Part shown: piece by piece, positions 9,279 through 17,629 of the stretch
How positions within the stretch are numbered: the stretch's first letter is position 1
Layout of the letters: every line of letters begins with the position of its first letter
Source of the DNA: Mesorhizobium loti
Lineage (GTDB): Bacteria; Pseudomonadota; Alphaproteobacteria; Rhizobiales; Rhizobiaceae
Reading direction: 5' to 3'
Length of the DNA stretch: 64,000 bases
Assembly (NCBI RefSeq): GCF_001510895.1
Contig: NZ_LPWA01000099.1
Coordinates: 59,482-123,481 of the forward strand
Program-made: the position numbers and the translations under genes
The notes under the pieces: generated by a model
The model's database searches: none
What the model was told of the DNA's origin: nothing
The model's input: the letters and a program-made list of their open reading frames with translations, nothing else

Positions 9279-9469
9279 GTCGATAGCCCCCAGCTCGACC
9301 CTGTCACGGTCGGGTCGAGGAACCATGGTTTGGAAGATTTTCTTCGGGGCTTTCCGCGTTCCGTCGCAAGTCCGGGCCCGTCAGCCCGGCGCGGCGCGAT
9401 CAGCGCCCTTGAAACCATTAACAGCCGCGCGAGGCGTCATGTCAACCGAGTCCAAGTCTAAGCATCACT

Positions 9470-9506
9470 ACAAGTTGTTATTTAACCACGGGTATTACAA
9501 TCTTGT
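9470..9506. promoter_or_regulatory. Imperfect dyad upstream of the GT39 gene
   Basis: ACAAGTTGT (9470-9478) and ACAATCTTGT (9497-9506) form an imperfect inverted repeat around an AT-rich core, about 70 bases before the glycosyltransferase start. It could be an operator for the divergent pair (DUF995 leftward, glycosyltransferase rightward). The evidence is symmetry and position only. Confidence 0.35.
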
Positions 9507-9574
9507 GGTAGTCTGACAGTGTTTGGCAATTGCGCTGCGCCAGAGTAGCTTTGGGTGGGAAGGGGCGGCTCCAG

Positions 9575-11188
9575 ATGACAGGCGACACGGAAACGGCCGA
9601 CGTCCAAGGCGTGGCCTTGCTTCGCTGGCGGGCTGTGGCTCGCGTCTGGATCGATTTCAATACCCTGATTTTGCTTACCATCCTGCTGGTGGCGGCGATC
9701 GCCCGGTTTCACAACATCACCCAGCCGCTTGTCGACGCTTTCAGCTGGCGCGAGACAAGCACTGCCATGATGGCCGACAATTTCCAGCAGCGCAGCTGGA
9801 ACATCTTCTTTCCCGAGGTGAGCTGGACCGGCCCCGGGCCGAGCTATCAGGGGCGGGAATTCCAGATCGTCAGCTATCTCACCGCCCTGCTCTATCAGCT
9901 CTTCGGCTGGCATGACTGGTTCGGCCGGATGGTGGCGGCGACGTTCGGCATGGTGACCGTGTTTTCCCTGCACCGGTTGACCGCGCTCTGCTGGGACGAG
10001 GCGCACGCCCACGCGGCGGCGCTCGCCTATGCGCTGATGCCCGGCCCGGCAATGATCGACAGTTCGTTCCTGCCCGACCCCTCGATGCTGGCGCTGGTGA
10101 CGCTTGGCGTGTGGCTGTTCGCGAAATACTGGACCGGCGGCAAAACATGGCTGCTGCCGCTGGCCACGCTCAGCTTCACGCTGGGCGCACTCGCGAAGCC
10201 GCCCGGCCTCGCCGCCGGCGCGGTCATCTTCTACCTGATGATCTGCTGGATCGTTGCCGGGAAAAGAAGGCACGCGGCCAGGGTGTTCGCGGCTGGGCTG
10301 CTCAGCCTCGCCATCATCGCCGCCTATTTCAGCTGGGCGATCTATCTCGGCCGCTCCTACCCGCCGTATCATGTGGCGGGTAGCGGCTATATCTGGGATT
10401 CCGGCTTCGCGACGTTCTTCAAGAATAGTTTCTACCTGAAGTCCGTCTGGAACACGTCGGTCTGGTGGTTCTACGGCTATCCGTTCATGGCGCTGATCGC
10501 CGTCGGATTCTGGATGCCGCCAAAACCCGCCGAGACCAGCGAGCGAGCTCTTTCGGCCATTCCCTATGTGTGGCTTGCGGCGGCAGCGGTCGTCTACATC
10601 GCCGCGGCGCGCGAGATCACCAGCAATCCATGGAATTACCACGTCTTCAATGTGCCGCTGGCGATGTTCTGCGGCCGCGGCGCGCTGGTGCTGGCGACGC
10701 TCGGCACCGGAACCGTACCCTCTCCGGCCGTCATGCTGCGCTCGGCCTGTATCGCCGCGCTGGCCCTTGTGCTTTCGACCGTTCCTCTGCTCAAGACGAT
10801 GAAGGCGCCGATCGCGATGAACGGCAAGCTGCTCGGCGAGGAGTTGGCGCGCCTCGTCCAGCCCGGAGAGCTTGTCGTCGCTATCGCGCCGGAGGCCGGT
10901 GACCCTGTCGCGATCTATTACAGCCGGGTCCGCGGCTGGGTATTCCCGCCCGGCGGCGGCGACGTTGAATGGTCGAAATTCGCCGAGGACGACGCCACCG
11001 CGATCGCCCAGCTCGAGGACCTGCGCACCCAGGGGGCGGATTATTTCGGCACCGCCAAGAACGCAGCCGACAACCGGGACCGTCTGTTCGTCGAACACCA
11101 TGACGGGGTGGTCGACTACCTCGACAAGACCGCAACCAAGCTTGTGGATTCGGACAAGCTGCTGGTCTATAGGATCACCCGCCCGTGA
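9575..11188 (+). CDS. GT39/ArnT-like membrane glycosyltransferase
   Basis: The 537-residue polytopic protein has about ten hydrophobic segments. Early loops carry LVDAFSWRETSTAMMADNF and SYQGREFQIVSYLTALLYQLFGWHDW, the layout of GT-C fold enzymes of the PMT/ArnT type (GT39), which take sugars from polyprenyl-phosphate donors on the periplasmic face. A soluble C-terminal domain of about 150 residues follows. It is the first of a co-directional run with a flippase-like protein and a polyprenyl-phosphate-sugar synthase-like GT2. That trio is exactly what a lipid-linked sugar transfer route needs. The acceptor is unknown. Confidence 0.8.
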   Translation: MTGDTETADVQGVALLRWRAVARVWIDFNTLILLTILLVAAIARFHNITQPLVDAFSWRETSTAMMADNFQQRSWNIFFPEVSWTGPGPSYQGREFQIVSYLTALLYQLFGWHDWFGRMVAATFGMVTVFSLHRLTALCWDEAHAHAAALAYALMPGPAMIDSSFLPDPSMLALVTLGVWLFAKYWTGGKTWLLPLATLSFTLGALAKPPGLAAGAVIFYLMICWIVAGKRRHAARVFAAGLLSLAIIAAYFSWAIYLGRSYPPYHVAGSGYIWDSGFATFFKNSFYLKSVWNTSVWWFYGYPFMALIAVGFWMPPKPAETSERALSAIPYVWLAAAAVVYIAAAREITSNPWNYHVFNVPLAMFCGRGALVLATLGTGTVPSPAVMLRSACIAALALVLSTVPLLKTMKAPIAMNGKLLGEELARLVQPGELVVAIAPEAGDPVAIYYSRVRGWVFPPGGGDVEWSKFAEDDATAIAQLEDLRTQGADYFGTAKNAADNRDRLFVEHHDGVVDYLDKTATKLVDSDKLLVYRITRP

Positions 11189-11261
11189 GGGAGCGGCGCC
11201 TGCGGAGGCCGGGCCACGGCCTTTCGGCGGCAAACGGCTGTCGGCAGACGGCCGCGTACCG

Positions 11262-12233
11262 ATGAACGTTGCGCCGCAGCCGCTGACGCGGCAACGGAAG
11301 CCGGCGGAGAACTGGTTGAAAAGAGCATTCTCGATAATCGTCACCCTGGCGCTGCTGGCCTGGCTTGCCAGCGACTCGCGCTGGAAGATGGTGGGCGACG
11401 CCTTCGCCAGCATCACGCCCGGTGCCTTCGCGGCGGTGACGCTTTCGCTGTTCGTCACCTATGTGCTGCGCGCGCTGCGCGTCTGCGACGAATTCCGCGA
11501 CGAGGTGAACGGCCGCTTCGCTGCCTGCCTGCGCGTCATCCTGATCCACAATGCCATGATCAACGTGGTGCCGTTCCGCGGCGGCGAGACCGCCTTCCCG
11601 CTGCTTTTGCGCCAGGTGTTCGGCATTTCGATCGTGCGCGCCAGCGCTTCGCTTCTATGGTTCAGGCTGCAGGATGCCTTCGTCGTCGGCGTGCTTGCCT
11701 GCCTGGTCTGGCCTGGCCTGCATCCGGCGCTGAGGGCAGCCGGCATCGCGGGGCTGATTGCCGTCGCCTGGTATCTGCCGCGCTGGGCGCGCGCGCCGCA
11801 CGACTGGGCCGGGCGCGGCAGGATCGTGTCGAAGCTCGGCAAACTGCGCGACATCTTCACCGAGGCTACGGGGCGCTCCCGTTACGGCTGGTGGTGGACG
11901 GTAGCCAACTGGACGCTGAAGCTTGCCGTGCAGGGATGGCTGCTCGCCATGCTGCTCGGCACCTCCTTCCAGACCGCTTTTCCCGGCGCTGTCGGCGCCG
12001 AGGCCGCCGCCATCCTGCCGGTGCAGGGCGTCGCCGGTTTCGGCACCTACGAGGCGGGCGCCGCCGCGGCGCTGCTCTATTCCGGCATCGCCATGAAGGA
12101 CGGCCTGCAGGCGGCGCTGGCGCTGCATCTCTTCATCCTCTGCTCGGCCGTCGCCACCGGCGCGATCGCCTGGCTGTTTCCCTCGAAATCGACGCTGCCG
12201 GAGAGCCCGGCCACGGGGCCCGCAAGGAAATGA
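11262..12233 (+). CDS. Flippase-like integral membrane protein (lysylphosphatidylglycerol synthase TM/AglD-type)
   Basis: The 323-residue protein has six to eight transmembrane segments. It shows the family pattern YVLRALRVCDEF, then HNAMINVVPFRGGETAFPLLLRQ, then LPVQGVAGFGTYEAGAAAAL near the C-terminus. This places it in the UPF0104/YbhN/AglD superfamily, whose members act with polyprenyl-linked sugars or lipids. It lies between the GT39 enzyme and a DPM1-like GT2. It probably moves, or helps handle, the lipid-linked sugar made by the latter. Its stop is within a few bases of the next start. Confidence 0.8.
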   Translation: MNVAPQPLTRQRKPAENWLKRAFSIIVTLALLAWLASDSRWKMVGDAFASITPGAFAAVTLSLFVTYVLRALRVCDEFRDEVNGRFAACLRVILIHNAMINVVPFRGGETAFPLLLRQVFGISIVRASASLLWFRLQDAFVVGVLACLVWPGLHPALRAAGIAGLIAVAWYLPRWARAPHDWAGRGRIVSKLGKLRDIFTEATGRSRYGWWWTVANWTLKLAVQGWLLAMLLGTSFQTAFPGAVGAEAAAILPVQGVAGFGTYEAGAAAALLYSGIAMKDGLQAALALHLFILCSAVATGAIAWLFPSKSTLPESPATGPARK

Positions 12234-12238
12234 TCGCC

Positions 12239-13315
12239 ATGAACGTGCTTCCCATTCCTCTGTCGGGACTGCCCGAGGGCGCCGTGATGCCCGAGCACAA
12301 GCTGTCCATCGTCATTCCGATGTACAACGAGGCCGACAATGTCGAGCCGCTGGTCGTGCGCATCCATCAGGCGATGGAGAACTACAGCCAGCCCTGGGAA
12401 GTCGTGCTGGTGGACGACGGCAGCACCGACGCCACGCCGAACGAAATCCGCAGGCTCGCGGCCGAGTACGGTCCGCATGTGCATGGCGTTGAGCTGGTAC
12501 GCAATTTCAAGCAGACCGCGGCCATGCAGGCCGGCCTCGACGCCGCCCGCGGCGACGTCATCGCGACACTCGATGGCGACCTGCAGAACGATCCGTTCGA
12601 TATTCCGCGCATGGTCTTTCGCCTGCTGACCGAAGACCTCGACCTCGTCGCCGGCTGGCGCAAGAACCGCCAGGAAGGGTTCTGGATGCGCAGGCTACCG
12701 TCACGCATCGCGAACTCGCTGATCGCGCGCGTCACCGGCGTCAAGCTGAAGGATTATGGCTGCAGCCTGAAGGTGTTCCGCGGCAGCGTCATCCGCAGCG
12801 TCCGGCTCTATGGCGAAATGCACCGCTTCATCCCGGCATGGCTGGCGACGGTAACGACGCCGCGCCGCATCGCCCAGGAAGTGGTGACGCATCATGCCCG
12901 CATCTATGGCCAATCGAAATACGGCATCTCGCGCACCTTCCGCGTCGTGCTCGACCTCGTCTTCATGTTCTTCTTCATGCGCTATCGCACCAGGCCCGGC
13001 CATTTCTTCGGCGGCATCGGCATCGTGCTCGGCGTGCTCGGTTCGCTGATCCTCACCTATCTGTTCAGCCTGAAGGTGTTTTTCGGACAGGACATCGGAA
13101 CGCGCCCAATGCTGTTCACCGGCTTCTTCCTGGTCATCGCCGGTCTGCAGATGGTGACGTCTGGCGTGCTCGCCGAAATGCTGTCGCGCGTCTATCTCGA
13201 GGCAAACGTCTCCCTCGCCTATGTGGCGCGACCGCAGCCCGCGCATGGCGAAGGCGATGGCTGGCACTTACCGAGCCCACCGCCGGGCAACAAGACCAGG
13301 TCACGCCGGAAATGA
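12239..13315 (+). CDS. GT2 glycosyltransferase, DPM1/ArnC-like
   Basis: The 358-residue protein starts with a GT2 GT-A domain: LSIVIPMYNEADNVEPLV, VVLVDDGSTDATP (D59-D60) and TLDGDLQNDPFDIP with the DxD metal site. Two transmembrane helices follow (FFGGIGIVLGVLGSLILTYLFSL and FTGFFLVIAGLQMVTSGVLAEM). This is the architecture of enzymes that put a sugar from a nucleotide donor onto polyprenyl phosphate. The ATG at 12230 overlaps the previous stop (ATGA); 12239 is preferred because an AAGGA lies ten bases upstream. It pairs functionally with the GT39 enzyme. Confidence 0.85.
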   Translation: MNVLPIPLSGLPEGAVMPEHKLSIVIPMYNEADNVEPLVVRIHQAMENYSQPWEVVLVDDGSTDATPNEIRRLAAEYGPHVHGVELVRNFKQTAAMQAGLDAARGDVIATLDGDLQNDPFDIPRMVFRLLTEDLDLVAGWRKNRQEGFWMRRLPSRIANSLIARVTGVKLKDYGCSLKVFRGSVIRSVRLYGEMHRFIPAWLATVTTPRRIAQEVVTHHARIYGQSKYGISRTFRVVLDLVFMFFFMRYRTRPGHFFGGIGIVLGVLGSLILTYLFSLKVFFGQDIGTRPMLFTGFFLVIAGLQMVTSGVLAEMLSRVYLEANVSLAYVARPQPAHGEGDGWHLPSPPPGNKTRSRRK

Positions 13316-13349
13316 TCCAGATCGCCTTGTTCTCGCACCAGGTATCCGC

Positions 13350-14333
13350 ATGACCATCCTGGTGACCGGAGCCGCCGGTTTCATCGGCAGCCAAGTCTGC
13401 CAGCGCCTGCTCGCGCGCGGCGACGCCGTTGTCGGCGTCGACAGCATGAACGCCTATTACGATCCGGCGCTGAAGGCGGCGCGGCTCGCCAGGCTTTCCC
13501 CCAACCGGGGATTTTCGTTCCACCAGCTCGACATCGCCGAGCCGGGCGCGCTGGCGGCAAAGCTGAAAGGCAAAAAGGTGAGCGGCATCGCTCATCTCGG
13601 CGCCCAGGCGGGCGTCCGCTACTCGCTCGAAAATCCGCGCGCCTATATCCACGCCAACATCGCCGGCCATCTGGAAGTGCTGGAGTTGTGCCGCGCATCG
13701 CCGGAGATCAAGCATCTCGTCTATGCCTCGTCGAGCTCGGTCTATGGCGGCAACACCAAGGTACCGTTCGCGGAAGGCGACCGCGTCGACAATCCGGTGT
13801 CGATCTACGCGGCGACCAAGAAGGCCGACGAGCTGATCAGCTCGACCTATTCGCATCTCTACGGCCTGCCGCAGACCGGCCTGCGCTTCTTCACCGTCTA
13901 CGGTCCCTGGGGGCGCCCGGACATGGCCGCCTGGATATTCACCGAGGCGATGCTGGCCGGCAAGCCGATCCGCGTCTTCAACCATGGCGAGATGTGGCGT
14001 GACTTCACCTATGTCGACGACATCGTCGACGGCGTGCTTGCGGTGCTGGACCGGCCGCCGCCAGCAGACGGTTCCAGGCATCTCATCTACAACATCGGCA
14101 ACAGCCAGCCGGTGCATCTCGGCCGCTTCATCGAGACGCTGGAAAGGCTGCTCGGCGTCGAGGCGATCCGCGACAACCTGCCTATGCAGCCCGGCGATGT
14201 CGAGAAGACCTATGCCGACACCAGCGCGCTGGAGCGCGACTTCGGCTTCAAGCCAAAAGTGTCGATCGAAGAAGGGCTGGCGAAGTTCGTCGACTGGTAC
14301 CGGCAGGAATGGCGGCCGGAGGGCAAGAGGTAG
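13350..14333 (+). CDS. UDP-glucuronate 4-epimerase-like extended SDR
   Basis: The 327-residue protein has GAAGFIGSQVC at the N-terminus, HLGAQAGVRYSLENPRAYIHANIAGHLEVLE typical of the GlcA-epimerase clade, SSSSVYGG (127-134), and the YxxxK pair Y153/K157. Then come FFTVYGPWGRPDMA and DFTYVDDIV. The clade converts UDP-glucuronate to UDP-galacturonate. The start is the ATG at 13350. It ends the rightward glycan run and is followed by the 35-bp hairpin repeats. Confidence 0.87.
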   Translation: MTILVTGAAGFIGSQVCQRLLARGDAVVGVDSMNAYYDPALKAARLARLSPNRGFSFHQLDIAEPGALAAKLKGKKVSGIAHLGAQAGVRYSLENPRAYIHANIAGHLEVLELCRASPEIKHLVYASSSSVYGGNTKVPFAEGDRVDNPVSIYAATKKADELISSTYSHLYGLPQTGLRFFTVYGPWGRPDMAAWIFTEAMLAGKPIRVFNHGEMWRDFTYVDDIVDGVLAVLDRPPPADGSRHLIYNIGNSQPVHLGRFIETLERLLGVEAIRDNLPMQPGDVEKTYADTSALERDFGFKPKVSIEEGLAKFVDWYRQEWRPEGKR

Positions 14334-14384
14334 CGCGCGGTCAGGCGCAAATCCTCTCGCCCCCGGCTCTCGCCCCCCGGCGAC

Positions 14385-14524
14385 GGTTCAGCGGCCGCGG
14401 CAGGCCGAACGCGGACGCTGGTTCAACGTGCCCGGCAAGCCGAGCGCAGATGTTGGTTCAACGCGCTCGGCAAGCCGAGCGCAGATGTTGGTTCAACGCG
14501 CTCGGCAAGCCGAGCGCTGGCCAA
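14385..14524. repeat. Four tandem 35-bp repeats, each a hairpin, between convergent genes
   Basis: Units begin at 14385, 14420, 14455 and 14490. The first is degenerate, the second and third are nearly identical, and the fourth diverges at its end. Units two to four contain CTCGGC-AA-GCCGAG or a close variant, a short hairpin with a tiny loop. The fourth unit overlaps the last codons and stop of the leftward lipoprotein gene (CRAR-stop), so the array looks like repeated copying of that gene's 3' end. It probably terminates both this gene and the rightward epimerase gene. Confidence 0.8.
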
Positions 14525-14900
14525 AGCCGCTCGGGCCGCAAATCCATGGCGAATGGCCGAGCAGCGGGCCAGCACTGCCCAGGCTGTAGGAAATCCTGGT
14601 TGGCGCCGGCGTGCGGATGCGCTGCGGCCGCACGAAAGCGGCATAGGCTTCTTCCCTCACACGCGTCACGCTGGTCATCTGCGTCAGCGGCTCGCGATGG
14701 ACCCTATAGAGTTGCTTCTTCTTGAGGTAGTGGACCTTCTTGCCGAGCGCGTTCACTGCGAGCTTGTTGCCGCCGATCGAGCTGGTCTTGGCCGTATCCG
14801 TGGTCTGACAACCAGACACCATCGATACCAGTGCAATAGCGGCAAAGGCGTGGGCATATTTTCTGCCGACCGCCGCCGCGTTTTCCATGAGCTTGTTCAT
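14493..14900 (-). CDS. Lipoprotein with C-terminal CxPSGFGQxSxC motif
   Basis: The 135-residue product has a canonical lipobox (VSGC, Cys31) after a hydrophobic segment, so it should be lipid-anchored. The mature part is basic (KKVHYLKKKQLYRVHREP). The C-terminus carries CGPSGFGQRSAC (C121-C132), the same motif and spacing as in the protein at 5406-5756. The ATG at 14900 is preceded by GGGGAC and sits at the head of the signal sequence. Its stop codon lies in the last unit of a 35-bp tandem repeat. The family is not named; its place among glycan genes suggests an envelope role. Confidence 0.75.
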   Translation of the reverse strand: MNKLMENAAAVGRKYAHAFAAIALVSMVSGCQTTDTAKTSSIGGNKLAVNALGKKVHYLKKKQLYRVHREPLTQMTSVTRVREEAYAAFVRPQRIRTPAPTRISYSLGSAGPLLGHSPWICGPSGFGQRSACRAR

Positions 14901-15021
14901 TGCTGTCCCCTGCCATGAAATATAATTCGCCAAAGCGCGGAGATATATTTCTCTCTGCTTTCTTTCCGCGCCGCGCGAGCGACCTTTTGTCACTCACATC
15001 ATGGCTCAATATTAGAGGGAA

Positions 15022-15091
15022 CTTATTAAAATTCGTGCAAACGACATGATGAGCGTCGTCTTTCGACGCTCGATCGACTCTTATTAAAATT
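15022..15091. other. Hairpin flanked by a 12-bp direct repeat
   Basis: CTTATTAAAATT occurs at 15022-15033 and again at 15080-15091. Between them an 8-bp perfect stem (GAGCGTCG at 15051-15058 with CGACGCTC at 15064-15071) encloses a five-base loop. It lies after the stop of the leftward glucan-synthase-like gene and before the lipoprotein gene, so it may combine a terminator with promoter elements. Confidence 0.45.
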
Positions 15092-15176
15092 TGAACTTTT
15101 GGCAGAGGGCTGGTAGCCGAGCGGCAAGCGGAACTTCGGATTCAGACTGGCAGCGTCTCGAAGGCCACTTTCGACC

Positions 15177-17057
15177 TCAGCGCGGCGCATCCCAGCCGGG
15201 GTCGAAGTAGAAATTGCGCGCGCCGATGTCGCCCATGCCGGCACCGGAAATCACATAGGCGATCCTGACGATACGGAAGCCGCCGGCACCCTGCTGAAGC
15301 CCATAGATGCCTTCCAGTCCGCGTTCGTAGAAACCCGCGACCGGAACGCCGAGCGCGAGCAGCGCCAGGGAGGCGTGCAAGGCGAATTTCGCGGCATTGG
15401 CGCGCAGCGAGATCCCGTTCTCGGCAATGTGCTTGGCAATGATGACAACAACCAGCAGGCCGTAGAGGAAAGCATTGAAGGCGGCGAACCAATAGAAGCC
15501 GGTGGCATCGAAGGGATGCTTGACGGTGAGCACAGGCAGGGCAGCGCCGATCGCAAGGACCACATAGGGCGCGAAGGCGCGCGCGGGCAATAGGTGCTTC
15601 GGGCCGCTGCCTTTCGGGGTGACGCGGAAATCGACGAAGGACTTCGTCACATAGTCGCGGACCGCCGACAGTGTTCCCCACAAGACCCAGGGCCAACGCG
15701 CGAAAAACAGGAACAGCGTGCCCTCCCAGCTCAGCGTCTTCGCGGTCAAAGGTCGCGACAGGCCGAAGGCCTTCAGCATGATCACCAGCCCGACCAGCGC
15801 CACCGAGTTGGGCAGGTAGTAGAAGACGAAATCGGCATACATGACGTTGGCGAAGTTGCGCCCTGTGTAGAGCGCATAGATCGGCATGACATACATCATC
15901 AAGGCAAAGAGCGCGAACAGCGGGTACCAGAGCTGGCAGAACAGGAACTGGAACTTCAGCCGCGGCGTCAGCTTGTGGAAGTATTGCGGCGTGTATTCGA
16001 GCAGGATCGTCACCAGGCTGCGCGACCACTGGAATTCCTGCGTGACGAGGTCGGCGAAGGTCTGCGGACCGTCGCCATGGGCGATGGCGTCGATGGCGTG
16101 CACACCGCGCCAGCCGGCGGCGTTGATCAGCATCGAGGTGGAATGATCCTCAGCGAGTTCCGGGCCAAGCCCGCCGGCCTGGCGCAACGCCTTCGTCCGG
16201 ACGGCGTAGTGAGAGCCGATGCAGAGCGGCGCGCCGCCGCCGGTGTGGCCCGACTGCAAGGGACCATGGAACATGCCTTCCGGGAACAGGCGGCCCCGCG
16301 CCGCCCAGCTGTGACCGGCGTTGTTGTCGCATATGCTGGGCGCCGAGACGTAGCCGACGGCCGGATCGGCGAAGGGATAGAGGATTTCCCTCAAGTAGGT
16401 CGGCGTCGGCACGTGGTCGGCATCCATCTGGGCGACGAAGTCGTAGCGCTCATAGCCGTACTGATCGTAGAAGAAGGCGAGATTGCCTTCCTTGCAACGC
16501 GTCCTGCGCGGCCAGGTCTTGCGGTGATAGTCCTCGCGGCCGCGCCGTGTCGAAATCAGAACGCCATGCGCATCGCACCAGCGGACCGTCTCTTCCGACG
16601 GATCCTCGTCGGCCAGCCAGGTGTCGTGCGGGTAATCCTGCGCCAGCATCGCCTCCAGTGTGCGCTGCACGACGGCGAACGGCTCGGACGGCGCCTTGGT
16701 GACCACCATGGCGACGCGTGAGCGCCTGGGGACGGTGTGCAGCTTCGAGGATTTCCGTGAGGCGTGGACGTTGAGCAGGAAGTACATCGGCATCAGCGTC
16801 AGCCACGCCAGCACGATCGTGGCGAAGGCATATGGCCCGATATGCTCGACGTGTTCCGGCCGCAACCACCAGGACCAGAAGAAGATGAGCGTGACAAACC
16901 AGAAAGCGAGGCCAAGCCGAAGGATCGATTGCTGCCGGGTCGACAGGACCGGCACAAGATAAGGACCCTTGGGGCCGAGGCCTGCACGAGCCCTGCCGGA
17001 CCGGCTCGCACGCCCTTCTTTGCCGCCGACAACGCCGGCATCCAACAAAACACTCAT
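15177..17057 (-). CDS. Processive GT2 glycosyltransferase, cellulose/beta-glucan synthase-like
   Basis: The 626-residue membrane protein has two N-terminal helices, a GT-A domain and about five C-terminal helices. The processive beta-glycosyltransferase signature is visible in order: WLADEDPS, QMDADHVP, LAEDHS and QEFQWSRS (the D, DxD, D and QxxRW series, with QxxQW-like wording). Such enzymes polymerise and extrude a beta-glycan from a nucleotide sugar. No PilZ or BcsB partner is seen nearby. The ATG at 17057 is favoured; an in-frame GTG lies 15 bases upstream. It is divergent from a GH26 hydrolase gene, a synthase-plus-hydrolase pairing common in exopolysaccharide loci. Confidence 0.85.
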   Translation of the reverse strand: MSVLLDAGVVGGKEGRASRSGRARAGLGPKGPYLVPVLSTRQQSILRLGLAFWFVTLIFFWSWWLRPEHVEHIGPYAFATIVLAWLTLMPMYFLLNVHASRKSSKLHTVPRRSRVAMVVTKAPSEPFAVVQRTLEAMLAQDYPHDTWLADEDPSEETVRWCDAHGVLISTRRGREDYHRKTWPRRTRCKEGNLAFFYDQYGYERYDFVAQMDADHVPTPTYLREILYPFADPAVGYVSAPSICDNNAGHSWAARGRLFPEGMFHGPLQSGHTGGGAPLCIGSHYAVRTKALRQAGGLGPELAEDHSTSMLINAAGWRGVHAIDAIAHGDGPQTFADLVTQEFQWSRSLVTILLEYTPQYFHKLTPRLKFQFLFCQLWYPLFALFALMMYVMPIYALYTGRNFANVMYADFVFYYLPNSVALVGLVIMLKAFGLSRPLTAKTLSWEGTLFLFFARWPWVLWGTLSAVRDYVTKSFVDFRVTPKGSGPKHLLPARAFAPYVVLAIGAALPVLTVKHPFDATGFYWFAAFNAFLYGLLVVVIIAKHIAENGISLRANAAKFALHASLALLALGVPVAGFYERGLEGIYGLQQGAGGFRIVRIAYVISGAGMGDIGARNFYFDPGWDAPR

Positions 17058-17629
17058 ACTACCCGCCGCCACTTACGCTCCCGCCCTTGTGGCCGGAAGC
17101 GTTCACATCCCATGGTAGTATCAGCGCTTCCTAATGCTGAGAGTCAACAGAATTAAGCTTGCCTTAACCAAGCTTCTTGAGAACTGGTTAACCTCACGCC
17201 TTGGCCGGACAGCTCTCTGCGGCCGTGGCGCGCCCGCCCAGGGATTTCCGACGGGCGCCAAGTGCGGCGAACTGGGCCCTGTTGCAACCGTCGCGTTAAC
17301 CATGTCGGCCCCGATAGGGTTAAGTAACAGTTAATTGCGCTTGACTCTGGCCAAGCATAGGCTCTTATATCAGGAAGGGTTAATATCGTAATGTTGACGC
17401 GAATTTGTGAGTATCGCGGCGACATCTCCCGGGGCTCCAAGGTATCAGCATCCCGAGGGATCACTCTGACGGACGGCCTCGCGTCAAAGCTGTGCCCGTC
17501 CCAGTCGCTCAGAAAACCCGCAGTTCACGTCGGCAGACCGATTGTCTGGGTTTGCGTGCCGATCCCTATCGGCATCGGCACGCTGTGGCGAGCTTCAACA
17601 TCCTCTGTTGAGGCTATGGGAGGTTGGGT
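17058..17629. promoter_or_regulatory. Divergent intergenic region between glucan synthase-like and GH26 genes
   Basis: These 572 bases hold no convincing gene. A rightward promoter candidate is TTGACT (17341-17346) with TTATAT (17365-17370) and an 18-base spacer. Several GGTTAA/TTAACC words occur between 17180 and 17390. The long leader (about 250 bases) before the GH26 start could hold regulation, but no known riboswitch is recognised. Confidence 0.45.

Noticed and set aside
9482..11458. 658-codon open frame on the minus strand opposite the GT39 gene
   Set aside because: Antisense shadow; the opposite strand has a membrane protein with coherent hydrophobic segments.
14385..14524. Possible CRISPR array
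   Set aside because: Repeats are directly adjacent without unique spacers, and no cas gene is present.
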